A DNA stretch of 64,000 bases from Caryophanales bacterium UBA3631 (GTDB taxonomy: Bacteria; Bacillota_I; Bacilli_A; RF39; UBA660). Under the pieces are notes generated by a model, which saw nothing but the letters and a program-made list of their open reading frames with translations, searched no databases and was not told where the DNA came from. Shown in pieces: positions 15,201-23,630 of this stretch. The position numbers and the translations under genes are program-made. Every line of letters starts with the position of its first letter. Positions within the stretch are counted from its first letter, which is position 1. The DNA lies in contig DFLA01000046.1 of NCBI GenBank assembly GCA_002374055.1, forward strand, positions 3,774 through 67,773, read 5' to 3'.

Positions 15201-17156
15201 TTATGAATTTGGTTGCCATATAGCTTTTAATGTATGATTTTTTTGTTGTACAACTGGAGTTGATGGTGTTATATAATATGGTTCATATTCTGTAGCAGTG
15301 TCGCCTTCTTCAAGTTGTATATTAAGTATTTTAATTCTCGAATATACCCCTGCACCATCTTTCAAATATCTATTAGAATATGTATAAAACACGTATTTTG
15401 ATTCAGGTAAATTTACATTAGTTGGAGCTCTAAAAGATTTTTCAAAATGATATTTTTCCCCAGCTAATATATAATAACCATCTCCACTCATTAAATAAAT
15501 ACCTGGCTGCGACGCCTGACTATATAAATAAAATCCTAAATTTCCGCTATATTTTGAGTCATATTCTGGTACACTTATACCTTCAATATCATATGAAATT
15601 GAGTATTGAGTATTTGGTTTCAAATTATTTGTAACCCAATCATTATTAAAAGATGTTCTTGCCCATGCCTGAAAAGGTATATCATCTCCTATACCTGAAA
15701 TTTCTGATTGTGATTTGTCAATAATATTTTTTCCATGCCATCCTAAGAATGTGTATCCTTCTCTTGTTGGTGTTGGAAGTGCTCCATATGATTCATGATA
15801 TGATACTTCTTTTGTAGTTTCTGACAATGTTCCTCCATCTGGATCAAATGTAACAATATATTTTCTTTGATAGTTTTGATCTTGTGTTTCTATATTAGTT
15901 AATGAAATTCTAAATGTTGTGTTTTCGTCTTTGACGCTTGAGTTTTGATAGTTATATATTGAATTATTACCTCTTGTTAAATATAGATTGTCATCTGTTA
16001 TATATGAGTTATCTGTTGTCCAGTTATTTGTTTCTGATAGTGCATATCCTAGTGAAGATTCATTTTGATTATCTAGTATTACGAATTCTTTATTTCCTGA
16101 TATGTTGTATATTCCTGTTTGATTTCCTGTTGATGAATTGTTCTGATTGTTTCCGTATATTGAATTTGTTAGGTATGCAAGTGCTCCCCATTCACTATTT
16201 CTTGTCATGTGTGTATTTATATTTTTTAGTCCATATATATTATTGTTATTTGTCATTTCTATTATTTTTTTATTTGCTTGTACGTAGTCTATATTTGTTA
16301 TTGGGGTATTATTTTTTATTAATAGATTGTTATTATCTATTGATGTTTCATATTTTCCTACCCATATTCCAGATAGTTCTTGGTTATTATATGTGAATGC
16401 TGGATGTGTTAACCACTGATTTTTTTCTGTTCCTGTTGATTTTTCTGTTGATACATTTTCGAATACTATATTTATTGGTGTTTCTTGATTTGATTCAAAT
16501 AATTGATATCTAAATCTTGGTATCCATACAAATTGAGCAAGTATGTCTTGTTCTTGTATTGGTGTTCCTGCTGGAGCATTCATGTATTCATCTCTACTTT
16601 TTGAGTTTTCTAATGTTTTTAGTTCTTTAACTAATACTGCGTTTGCCCAATTTTTTTCTTGATAGTTATACCAGTGTGATTTTTGATCTGCTTTTACCCA
16701 TGTATTTTTTTCGTTATTATATGTTACTGGTATCATATTATCTATTAGGTTTGGTTTACTTACATATTGTTTTATTTCTTGACATTCATTTTCCCCTACT
16801 AATTCATAATTGAAGCTATTATATTGTGCTTGAAAGGTTGCTTTTACCTGACTTGAATAGTCTATTTCTTGTCCATTAACATTTTTGAATGGTGTTTCTA
16901 ATAATCCATTTTCTATTAGTGCTTGTACTGGTATACAATATGTGCTTCCATTAGCTTCAAAGCTATTGTCATAGTTTTTATTGTTTTCTATATATACGTC
17001 TGTTGCGGCTGCTAATAGTTTTTGATTTGCTTCATTTATTTCATTTTTTTTATTTAATATATTTCTTGATATATTAGGTATTGCGATTAATGATATTAAA
17101 GCTATTATTGTTACTACTGCAAGTAATTCTATAAGTGTAAAACCCTTCTTATTCAT
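15201..17156 (-). CDS. Pilin-like surface protein with InlB-type B-repeat
   Basis: 651 residues. It starts with a type III signal (KKGFTLIELL, cleavage expected after Gly5) and the usual hydrophobic helix, as in type IV pilins and pseudopilins. A central Asn-rich domain of about 300 residues resembles secreted gut-bacterial surface proteins (patterns WVKADQKSHWYNY, FVWIPRFRYQ). Near residues 435-475 there is an InlB B-repeat (VTFDPDGGTL ... GYTFLGWHG). It is much longer than a normal pilin (about 150). No assembly genes or prepilin peptidase are in the window. Probably displayed on the cell surface. Confidence 0.75.
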   Translation of the reverse strand: MNKKGFTLIELLAVVTIIALISLIAIPNISRNILNKKNEINEANQKLLAAATDVYIENNKNYDNSFEANGSTYCIPVQALIENGLLETPFKNVNGQEIDYSSQVKATFQAQYNSFNYELVGENECQEIKQYVSKPNLIDNMIPVTYNNEKNTWVKADQKSHWYNYQEKNWANAVLVKELKTLENSKSRDEYMNAPAGTPIQEQDILAQFVWIPRFRYQLFESNQETPINIVFENVSTEKSTGTEKNQWLTHPAFTYNNQELSGIWVGKYETSIDNNNLLIKNNTPITNIDYVQANKKIIEMTNNNNIYGLKNINTHMTRNSEWGALAYLTNSIYGNNQNNSSTGNQTGIYNISGNKEFVILDNQNESSLGYALSETNNWTTDNSYITDDNLYLTRGNNSIYNYQNSSVKDENTTFRISLTNIETQDQNYQRKYIVTFDPDGGTLSETTKEVSYHESYGALPTPTREGYTFLGWHGKNIIDKSQSEISGIGDDIPFQAWARTSFNNDWVTNNLKPNTQYSISYDIEGISVPEYDSKYSGNLGFYLYSQASQPGIYLMSGDGYYILAGEKYHFEKSFRAPTNVNLPESKYVFYTYSNRYLKDGAGVYSRIKILNIQLEEGDTATEYEPYYITPSTPVVQQKNHTLKAIWQPNS

Positions 17157-17197
17157 ATCTTCATCTACTTTCTATATATTATTATAAAAAAAAAATA

Positions 17198-17223
17198 AAA
17201 AAAAAACAACTATTCTTCAGTTG
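17198..17223 (-). terminator. Terminator of rpmF
   Basis: CAACT/AGTTG stem with ten U. The stop codon is in the stem. Confidence 0.85.
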
Positions 17224-17404
17224 TTTCTTCTGTACTTTTGATTACTTCTTTTCCTTTGTATGTTCCGCATTCAGTACATACTCTATGTGGTCTTATTTCT
17301 GCTCCACATTTTGGACATTTTACAGTACCGTTTTCACTAATTTTATAGTGAGTTCTTCTTTTTCTACCTCTAGTTTTACTAACTTTTCTAAATGGTACAG
17401 CCAT
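17210..17404 (-). CDS. rpmF: 50S ribosomal protein L32
   Basis: 64 residues. [19 protein letters not shown] is the typical N-terminus. Zinc-ribbon CPKC...CTEC is complete, so this is the zinc-binding form. A GTG at 17410 overlaps the GAGGTG ribosome site, so the ATG at 17404 is chosen. Directly downstream of the DUF177 gene (15 bp), an arrangement kept across bacteria. Confidence 0.97.
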   Translation of the reverse strand: MAVPFRKVSKTRGRKRRTHYKISENGTVKCPKCGAEIRPHRVCTECGTYKGKEVIKSTEETTEE

Positions 17405-17419
17405 GTTCACACCTCTTTC

Positions 17420-17896
17420 TTATAATAAATCTTTTAGTTTTTCTAATTCTGGATTTACATTGCCCTTTTGTTCTGTTACAAATTGCCATCCATCACCCTT
17501 TAGTTTTTCGGGCTTGGCATTTGGACTAACAACTCTCATGGGAATTTCCATTAATATATTTTCCCATATAATTGGTAAAATATCAATAGTATTTTCTATT
17601 TTTTTATCATTTTTTACTTCTTCTAACACATTTTCTAGCTTATCATCGATTGTAAATGAAAAATTATGCTCTACTGTTTCTAATGTTAATGCGCATGGTA
17701 AGTACATAATTCCTGTTACATTAAGATATATGTTTATGTCATCCATGCTGTCTTTTGTTAGTTCTCCACTAACTTTTACATCTTTTAAATCGATTAGTTC
17801 GGTATTTTCAAATTGTTCTTTTGAAAATGTTATGTTTTCATTTATTTCGATTATTTTATCAACGTTATTTTTTAGTCTTAGTAAATCTATATTCAT
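17420..17896 (-). CDS. DUF177 (YceD/YlbN family) protein
   Basis: 158 residues. YceD/DUF177 proteins are encoded just before rpmF in most bacteria and are linked to 23S rRNA processing or ribosome assembly in the family. Visible family pattern: MYLPCALTLETVEHNFSF in the middle and LPIIWENILMEIPMRV towards the end. No Cys pair. GAGGTG ribosome site. Divergent from tmcAL, as in B. subtilis ylbM-ylbN-rpmF. Confidence 0.9.
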   Translation of the reverse strand: MNIDLLRLKNNVDKIIEINENITFSKEQFENTELIDLKDVKVSGELTKDSMDDINIYLNVTGIMYLPCALTLETVEHNFSFTIDDKLENVLEEVKNDKKIENTIDILPIIWENILMEIPMRVVSPNAKPEKLKGDGWQFVTEQKGNVNPELEKLKDLL

Positions 17897-17985
17897 ATTT
17901 CACCTCTCCCAAGCAGATTAATTATACAAAATTTTTTGTGTAAAATCAAGTCAAAGTATGCTATTATATTGGTTAGGTGATTTTA

Positions 17986-19125
17986 ATGGTTAATATTGGA
18001 ATTATTTGTGAATATAATCCTTTTCATAATGGACATGTTTATCATATTGATATGATTAAGAAAATGTATCCTGACTCTAGAATTATTTTAGTTATGAGCG
18101 GTAATTTCTTACAAAGAGGTGATGTTAGTTTAATCAATAAGTGGGATAAGACTAAAATTGCTTTGGAACATGGTATTGATTTAGTTGTTGAGTTACCTTT
18201 TGTTTTTGCAACTCAGGGTGCGGATAAATTTGCTCATGGTGCTATTCAGATTCTTAATTCATTAAAGGTTGATAATATTGTTTTTGGTAGTGAATGCAAT
18301 GATATTGATTTGTTAAAAAAATTGGCTGATGTTCAGGTTAATAATAAGGATTATGATTTATTGGTTAAGAAATATGTTGATGATGGTAAAAATTTTCCTA
18401 CTGCTATGAGTATAGCTTTAAAAGATTTGTGTGGTAATACTGTTGATAGTCCTAATGATATTTTGGGTTTATGTTATATAAGGGAGATAATTTCTTTAAA
18501 TAGTAATATTAAACCTGTTTGTATTAAAAGGACTAGTGATTATCATAGTAATCTTTTAAATAGTATATGTAGTGCGAGTGCGATAAGGGAAGCTATTAAA
18601 CTTGGTAAGGATATTTCAAATTATGTTCCTATTGATTCTTTAGAGTTTATTAATAAAAATTGTAGTGTTGATAATTTATTTTCTTTCTTAAAGTATAAAA
18701 TTATGACTTGTGATGATTTATCTCAATTTGTTACTGTTGATGATGGTATTATTTCTAGGATTAAAAAAAATATTTATTCTTGTAACAGTTTGGATGAATT
18801 AATTAATTGTGTTAAGACTAAAAGATACACTTATAATAGAATTAAAAGGATGTTTTTGCACATACTTTGTAATTTTACTAATTTTCATAATGAAAAATGT
18901 GTTGATATACATTATATTAGGGTTTTAGGTTTTAATTCTATTGGACGTGATTTTTTAAATGTTATTAAAAAGGATTGTGATGTTCCTATTATTAGTAATT
19001 TTTCTAGTTTAAATGATATTATGCTTGATATTGAGTTTAGAGGCACTTGTGTCTATTCTCTTATTTTTGATAATAATATTGATATTATTGAAAGTGAATA
19101 TAAGAATAAGCCGATAATTAAGTAA
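17986..19125 (+). CDS. tmcAL: tRNA(Met) cytidine acetate ligase
   Basis: Makes N4-acetylcytidine at the wobble base of elongator tRNA-Met using acetate and ATP (function known for B. subtilis YlbM). 379 residues. Nucleotidyltransferase-like N-terminus with IICEYNPFHNGHVYHI (HxGH ATP site) and SGNFLQRGD. RTSDYHS and SASAIREAI follow. A GTG at 17977 is inside the AGGTGA ribosome site, so I use the ATG at 17986. Its own terminator follows. Confidence 0.93.
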   Translation: MVNIGIICEYNPFHNGHVYHIDMIKKMYPDSRIILVMSGNFLQRGDVSLINKWDKTKIALEHGIDLVVELPFVFATQGADKFAHGAIQILNSLKVDNIVFGSECNDIDLLKKLADVQVNNKDYDLLVKKYVDDGKNFPTAMSIALKDLCGNTVDSPNDILGLCYIREIISLNSNIKPVCIKRTSDYHSNLLNSICSASAIREAIKLGKDISNYVPIDSLEFINKNCSVDNLFSFLKYKIMTCDDLSQFVTVDDGIISRIKKNIYSCNSLDELINCVKTKRYTYNRIKRMFLHILCNFTNFHNEKCVDIHYIRVLGFNSIGRDFLNVIKKDCDVPIISNFSSLNDIMLDIEFRGTCVYSLIFDNNIDIIESEYKNKPIIK

Positions 19126-19140
19126 TTGGCTTTTCTTTTT
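19108..19140 (+). terminator. Terminator of tmcAL
   Basis: AAGCC...AATTA / TAATT.GGCTT hairpin containing the stop codon, then a T-rich run. Confidence 0.8.
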
Positions 19141-19169
19141 TTTTGTGTTATTATTGTATTGGTGATTGT

Positions 19170-19997
19170 ATGGATATTAAATTAGATGATATTCAAGAGA
19201 ATGTTGTTCAGGATTCTAAATTTAATTGGAAGAAGTTTTTTTTAATTATTTTAAGTATTGTTTTTTGTGTTTTTTTAATCGTTATTTATTCTAGGTATAA
19301 AGCAACCAGTGATTTGAAAGTAAATGAGTATAAGGTAACTGATTCTAATTTACCTGATAGTTTTCATGGCGTTAAACTGGTTCATTTTTCTGATGTTTAT
19401 TTTGGTAATACTATTGATATTAATTATTTGGAAAAACTTGTTTCTAATATTAATGATTTAAAACCTGATATTGTTGTTTTTACTGGTGATTTTACTGATA
19501 AAAGTATTGATAATGATTTGAAATCAAAGGTTATTAGTTTTTTAAGTTCAATTAATTCTACTATTGGAAAATATTCTATTAAAGGGGATATTGATGATAG
19601 TAATGTTTATAATGAAATTTTTATGTCTAGTGGTTTTATTGATATAAGTGATAATCATACTAATATTTATTACAATGGTAATGAGGCTATAAGTATTGGA
19701 AATACTGATTTTAATTCTGAATTATTTAGTATTCTACTTATGCATAAACCTGATTTAATTGATGAGTATAGTAATCATTTTAATTTAATTTTAGCTGGAC
19801 ATTCTTTGAATGGTCAAATTAATCTTCCTTTTTTCAAAAAATTGTTTTTAAAGGATGGTTGTAAAAAATATTATAGTGGATATTATGATTATAACGGAAC
19901 TCCTTTTTATGTTTCTAATGGTTTAGGAACAACTAGTTTTAAGTTTAGGTTTAATAATACTCCAAGTATAAATTTATATAGGTTAACTAAATATTAA
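19170..19997 (+). CDS. Degenerate metallophosphoesterase-like membrane protein
   Basis: 275 residues, with one membrane helix (about residues 20-40) followed by a calcineurin-like fold. The order of metal-site segments is kept but residues are lost: FSDVYFG (normally SDIHxG), FTGDFTD (kept), KGDIDD (normally GNHD), LLMHKPDL (kept) and AGHSLNGQI (normally GHTHGGQ). With three of the His/Asn ligands gone, it is probably not an active phosphoesterase of the usual kind. Compare the canonical paralogue at 30521-31372. GGTGATTGT ribosome site fixes the ATG at 19170. An upstream in-frame start at 19143 lacks one. Confidence 0.75.
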   Translation: MDIKLDDIQENVVQDSKFNWKKFFLIILSIVFCVFLIVIYSRYKATSDLKVNEYKVTDSNLPDSFHGVKLVHFSDVYFGNTIDINYLEKLVSNINDLKPDIVVFTGDFTDKSIDNDLKSKVISFLSSINSTIGKYSIKGDIDDSNVYNEIFMSSGFIDISDNHTNIYYNGNEAISIGNTDFNSELFSILLMHKPDLIDEYSNHFNLILAGHSLNGQINLPFFKKLFLKDGCKKYYSGYYDYNGTPFYVSNGLGTTSFKFRFNNTPSINLYRLTKY

Positions 19998-20027
19998 AAG
20001 TTAAGAGTTTATTCTCTTAACTTTTTA
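19997..20027. terminator. Bidirectional terminator
   Basis: AGTTAAGAG/CTCTTAACT hairpin with TTTTT on the plus strand, between the phosphoesterase-like gene and the small minus-strand ORF, whose stop codon it covers. Confidence 0.8.
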
Positions 20028-20130
20028 TGTTTCTTTCTTTTCTAAATTTATTGAACAGTGTTTCCATTTTTATGTATGTTATATCATTTATCATATCGTT
20101 CATTATGGATTCCATGTGATGTTTATTCAT
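20017..20130 (-). CDS. Small ORF, 37 aa, hypothetical
   Basis: Minus-strand ORF starting MNKHHMESIMND, Met-rich and amphipathic, ending KERNIKS. Support: a well-placed ribosome site (GAGGTG, 5 nt before the ATG) and a terminator hairpin that overlaps its stop codon, the same style as many genes here. No similarity that I recognise. It sits between two plus-strand genes, which makes a chance ORF less likely but does not rule it out. Confidence 0.5.
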   Translation of the reverse strand: MNKHHMESIMNDMINDITYIKMETLFNKFRKERNIKS

Positions 20131-20223
20131 TTTATCACCTCGTGATTTAATATTATCATTTTTTTATTTTTGTATCTATCAATTCGACAAAAGTAGAAAA
20201 TATTAGAACCGATTATTTAGTTC

Positions 20224-20252
20224 TTGAAAAATTAGGGCTTATTTAGTATAAT
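20224..20252 (+). promoter_or_regulatory. Promoter of recU-ponA
   Basis: TTGAAA (20224-20229), 17-nt spacer, TATAAT (20247-20252). Confidence 0.8.
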
Positions 20253-20267
20253 TATTATGGTGAGGTT

Positions 20268-20840
20268 ATGCGTTATCCAACAGGTATAAAAGTATCTCAA
20301 AGAAGAGATATTAATTATGGCAATCGGGGTATGAGTTTGGAGTATGATTTAAATGAAACTAATAAGTATTATTTAATACATGATATTGCGGTTGTTCATA
20401 AGAAACCTACTCCTATTACTATTAATAGGGTTGATTATAAGAGCAGAACGGATGCGATTATTAGAGAAGCTAGATTTATGACTCCTTCTACTACTGATTA
20501 TAATGGAATATATAAGGGGAAGTATATAGATTTTGAAGCAAAGGAAACTCGCAGTAAGACAAGTTTTCCTCTTTCAAATATTCATAGTCATCAATTAGAA
20601 CATTTAAAAAGCATAATTAATCACGGTGGTATTGCATTTATTATAGTTAGATTCATATTGTTAAATGAGACTTATTATGTTGATGCAAATGATTTGTTTT
20701 CTTTTTTATGTAGTAGTGATAGAAAGTCTATCCCCTATTCATTTTTTAAAGAAAAAGGTCATATAATTTTAGATAAATATAATCCTCGTATAGATTATAT
20801 TTCTGTTATTAATAATTTATATTTCAAGGAGGTACTATGA
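20268..20840 (+). CDS. recU: Holliday junction resolvase RecU
   Basis: 190 residues. Cuts four-way junctions in recombination repair and chromosome segregation. Family features: NRGMSLEYDLNETN near the N-terminus, RVDYKSRTDAIIREA, and the active-site segment TDYNGIYKGKYIDFEAKET with Asp, Glu and Lys metal ligands. GAGG ribosome site and clear promoter. Its stop overlaps the start of ponA by 4 nt (ATGA), so they are coupled, as in B. subtilis. Confidence 0.95.
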   Translation: MRYPTGIKVSQRRDINYGNRGMSLEYDLNETNKYYLIHDIAVVHKKPTPITINRVDYKSRTDAIIREARFMTPSTTDYNGIYKGKYIDFEAKETRSKTSFPLSNIHSHQLEHLKSIINHGGIAFIIVRFILLNETYYVDANDLFSFLCSSDRKSIPYSFFKEKGHIILDKYNPRIDYISVINNLYFKEVL

Positions 20841-23602
20841 AAGATAATAAAAAGAAAAATGTAAGTTCAAAGAAGAATAATATGCCTAAAAAGAATATAA
20901 CAAAAAGTGTTGGTAAACTTGAAAAAACTAAGAAAGATGTTAAAAGAAAGGGTTCTAAAAAGCTTTTAATTATTAAGATCGTTTTAATTGCTTTACTTGC
21001 TTTTATTATTATAAGTAGTGTTGTTATCGGATTATTCTTTAGTATGATTGTATCTAATGCTCCTGAGTTTGATCCACAGAACTTGTATACGCAGGAGTCG
21101 TCTATTGTTTATGCTCCTAATGGTGATGAAATTGCTAAACTTGGTTCAGAAAAGAGAGAAAAGATTACTTATAATGATTTACCTCAGGTTTTGATTGATG
21201 CTATTGTTGCAACTGAGGATTCTACATTTTTTCAACATAATGGTTTTAATGCAGCAAGATTTTTGAAGGCTTCTATTGGTCAAATATTTGGAGGTTCTGG
21301 TGGAGGAGCTTCTACACTTACAATGCAAGTTTCTAAGAATGCTTATACTTCTGATGTTTCTAGTGGGTTTGAAGGTATAAAGAGAAAATTCACTGATATT
21401 TATATTTCTATGTTTAAAATTGAAAAGGCTTATACAAAAGAAGAAATATTGGAATTTTATGTAAACTCATATTATATGGGTGGTGGTGCTTATGGTGTTG
21501 AACAAGCATGTCAGAATTATTTTGGAAAGTCTGTTAGTGATATAAATTTGGCTGAGGCTGCTTTGCTTGCTGGTATATATCAAGCTCCTGGTTCTTATGA
21601 CCCTACTCTATTCCCTGAAAAAACTGAGGAAAGACGTCAAATTGTTCTTAATTTAATGGTTAGACATGGTTATATTACTGAGGAGGAAAGAGAGATTGCT
21701 TCAGCTCTTACTGTAGATAAGTTAATAAGTAAGAAGAAAGTGGACGGCAATGATGAAGTTGATCCAAGATATAAGGATTTTATTGATACCGTTGTTGAGG
21801 ATGTTCAAAAGAAAACTGGTGGTCTTAGTCCTTATACTACTCCAATGTTAATTTATACTACTATGGATCCTACTAAACAAGAGTATGTAACTAATTTAAT
21901 GAATGGTAATAATTTTAATTGGGAAAATGATAAAGTTCAAGCTGGTATTGCTGTTATAGATAATAATACTGGTGCTATTGTTGCTATAGGTGCTGGTCGT
22001 AAGCGTGAAGGTCTTGATTATAATTATGCTACAATGATTAAAAGACAAATTGGTTCTACTTCTAAACCTTTATATGATTATGGTCCTTTAATTGAATATG
22101 AGAATGCTTCGACATATCATTTATACTATGATGAACCATATACATATTCTGGTGGAACTCCTATAAGAAACTGGGATAATGGATATAATGGTTTAATTAC
22201 AATGAGAGAAGCATTAAGGGTTTCTAGAAATATTCCAGCGTTAAAGGCTTTCCAAGAAAATAAAAATGAGAATGTAAAAGAATTTGTTACTAGTTTAGGA
22301 TTAAGTCCTGAACTTGAGGATGGTTCTTTACATGAAGCACATGCTATAGGTGCATATAATGGTGAGTCTCCTCTTACTGTTGCTGCTGCTTATTCTGCGT
22401 TTGCTAATGGTGGTTATTATACTGAACCATATACATTTACAAAAATTGTATATCGTAATAGTGATGAGGTTTATGAGTATAAACCAGTTACTACTAAGGT
22501 TATGAGTGATTCTACTGCATATATGGTTGCTGATATGTTGGTTACTACTTCTGGATGGGCTACTGGATTTAATAGTGTTAATGGTGTTTCATTTGGTAGT
22601 AAGACTGGTACTTCAAATTATTCTGATGAAATCATGGCACAATATAATTTACCTGGTAATGCTGTTAATGATTTATGGGTTGCTGGTATTTGTAGAGATT
22701 ATGCTACTGCTGTTTGGTATGGTTATGATGAAATTAGTAGTGAATATTATAACCATGGTAATGGAAATACTGCTTTGTATTCTCAATTGATAAAGGGTGT
22801 ATTTACTGGTACTCCTTCATTTACAAGACCTAATAATGTTGTTAGTGTTACTGTTGAGAAAGATTCTCCTGGTAATGGCTTATTACCTAGTCAGTACACA
22901 CCTGATAGTATGAAGACTACTGAATTATTTAAATCTGGTACTGAACCTACTCAGGTTTCTACAAGATTTGCTCCTTTGCCTGATGTAAGTGGTTTAACTG
23001 CTTCTGTTAATGGTAATAGAATTAGTTTGAGTTGGAATGGTATTGGTACTCCTAATGCTTTAAGTACTGATTATTTATCTGGATTATATAAGGATACATG
23101 TAAAAATGTAAGTGCTTGTGTTAGTTCAATTATTGGTACTGATCAGTCTGTTTTAGGAAATGTTAATTATCAAATTTATTTAAAAAATAATGATGGTTCG
23201 TTAAGGTTATTGCATGGAACTACTGATACTAAATCTAGTGAGAGTATTCCTTCTGGTAATTCTGCTACATTCGTTGTTAAGGCATCTTATTCAAATTATG
23301 GTGCTCTTGCAAGTAATGGTGTTGAAATTAAAGTTGATTTAAGTGGTGTTGCTAGAGAAATTAAGGCTGGATTAAATGGTAGTAGCAATGTTACTGCTAG
23401 TGTTGGAAGTTATAATGACCCTGGTGTTAAGGTAACTGAAAATGGTAGTGATGTTACTTCTCATGCTACAATTAAAATAAGTGTTAATGGTCAATTAGTT
23501 GATAGTATTAAGTTTAATGCTCCTGGAAAATATACGATTACTTATGATATTAAGTATGCTGATTTTAGTAAGAAATTGACACGTAGTGTTGAGGTTAAGT
23601 AA
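20837..23602 (+). CDS. ponA: Class A penicillin-binding protein 1A
   Basis: 921 residues. Makes and cross-links peptidoglycan at the outer membrane face. Basic N-terminal tail (about 1-45), membrane helix (about 46-73), glycosyltransferase domain (EDSTFFQHNGF, GASTLTMQVSKN), transpeptidase domain with STSK (active Ser), SRN and KTGTS, then a C-terminal ~200-residue tail with Fn3-like and Ig-like segments (SGLTASVNGNRISLSW). GGAGG ribosome site sits inside the end of recU. Neighbours nth and dnaD follow the same conserved cluster, with htpG inserted. Confidence 0.95.
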   Translation: MKDNKKKNVSSKKNNMPKKNITKSVGKLEKTKKDVKRKGSKKLLIIKIVLIALLAFIIISSVVIGLFFSMIVSNAPEFDPQNLYTQESSIVYAPNGDEIAKLGSEKREKITYNDLPQVLIDAIVATEDSTFFQHNGFNAARFLKASIGQIFGGSGGGASTLTMQVSKNAYTSDVSSGFEGIKRKFTDIYISMFKIEKAYTKEEILEFYVNSYYMGGGAYGVEQACQNYFGKSVSDINLAEAALLAGIYQAPGSYDPTLFPEKTEERRQIVLNLMVRHGYITEEEREIASALTVDKLISKKKVDGNDEVDPRYKDFIDTVVEDVQKKTGGLSPYTTPMLIYTTMDPTKQEYVTNLMNGNNFNWENDKVQAGIAVIDNNTGAIVAIGAGRKREGLDYNYATMIKRQIGSTSKPLYDYGPLIEYENASTYHLYYDEPYTYSGGTPIRNWDNGYNGLITMREALRVSRNIPALKAFQENKNENVKEFVTSLGLSPELEDGSLHEAHAIGAYNGESPLTVAAAYSAFANGGYYTEPYTFTKIVYRNSDEVYEYKPVTTKVMSDSTAYMVADMLVTTSGWATGFNSVNGVSFGSKTGTSNYSDEIMAQYNLPGNAVNDLWVAGICRDYATAVWYGYDEISSEYYNHGNGNTALYSQLIKGVFTGTPSFTRPNNVVSVTVEKDSPGNGLLPSQYTPDSMKTTELFKSGTEPTQVSTRFAPLPDVSGLTASVNGNRISLSWNGIGTPNALSTDYLSGLYKDTCKNVSACVSSIIGTDQSVLGNVNYQIYLKNNDGSLRLLHGTTDTKSSESIPSGNSATFVVKASYSNYGALASNGVEIKVDLSGVAREIKAGLNGSSNVTASVGSYNDPGVKVTENGSDVTSHATIKISVNGQLVDSIKFNAPGKYTITYDIKYADFSKKLTRSVEVK

Positions 23603-23630
23603 AAACCAAGGATTAAATCCTTGGTTTTAT
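23602..23630. terminator. Bidirectional terminator
   Basis: AAAACCAAGGAT (23602-23613) / ATCCTTGGTTTT (23617-23628), between convergent ponA and htpG. Confidence 0.9.
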
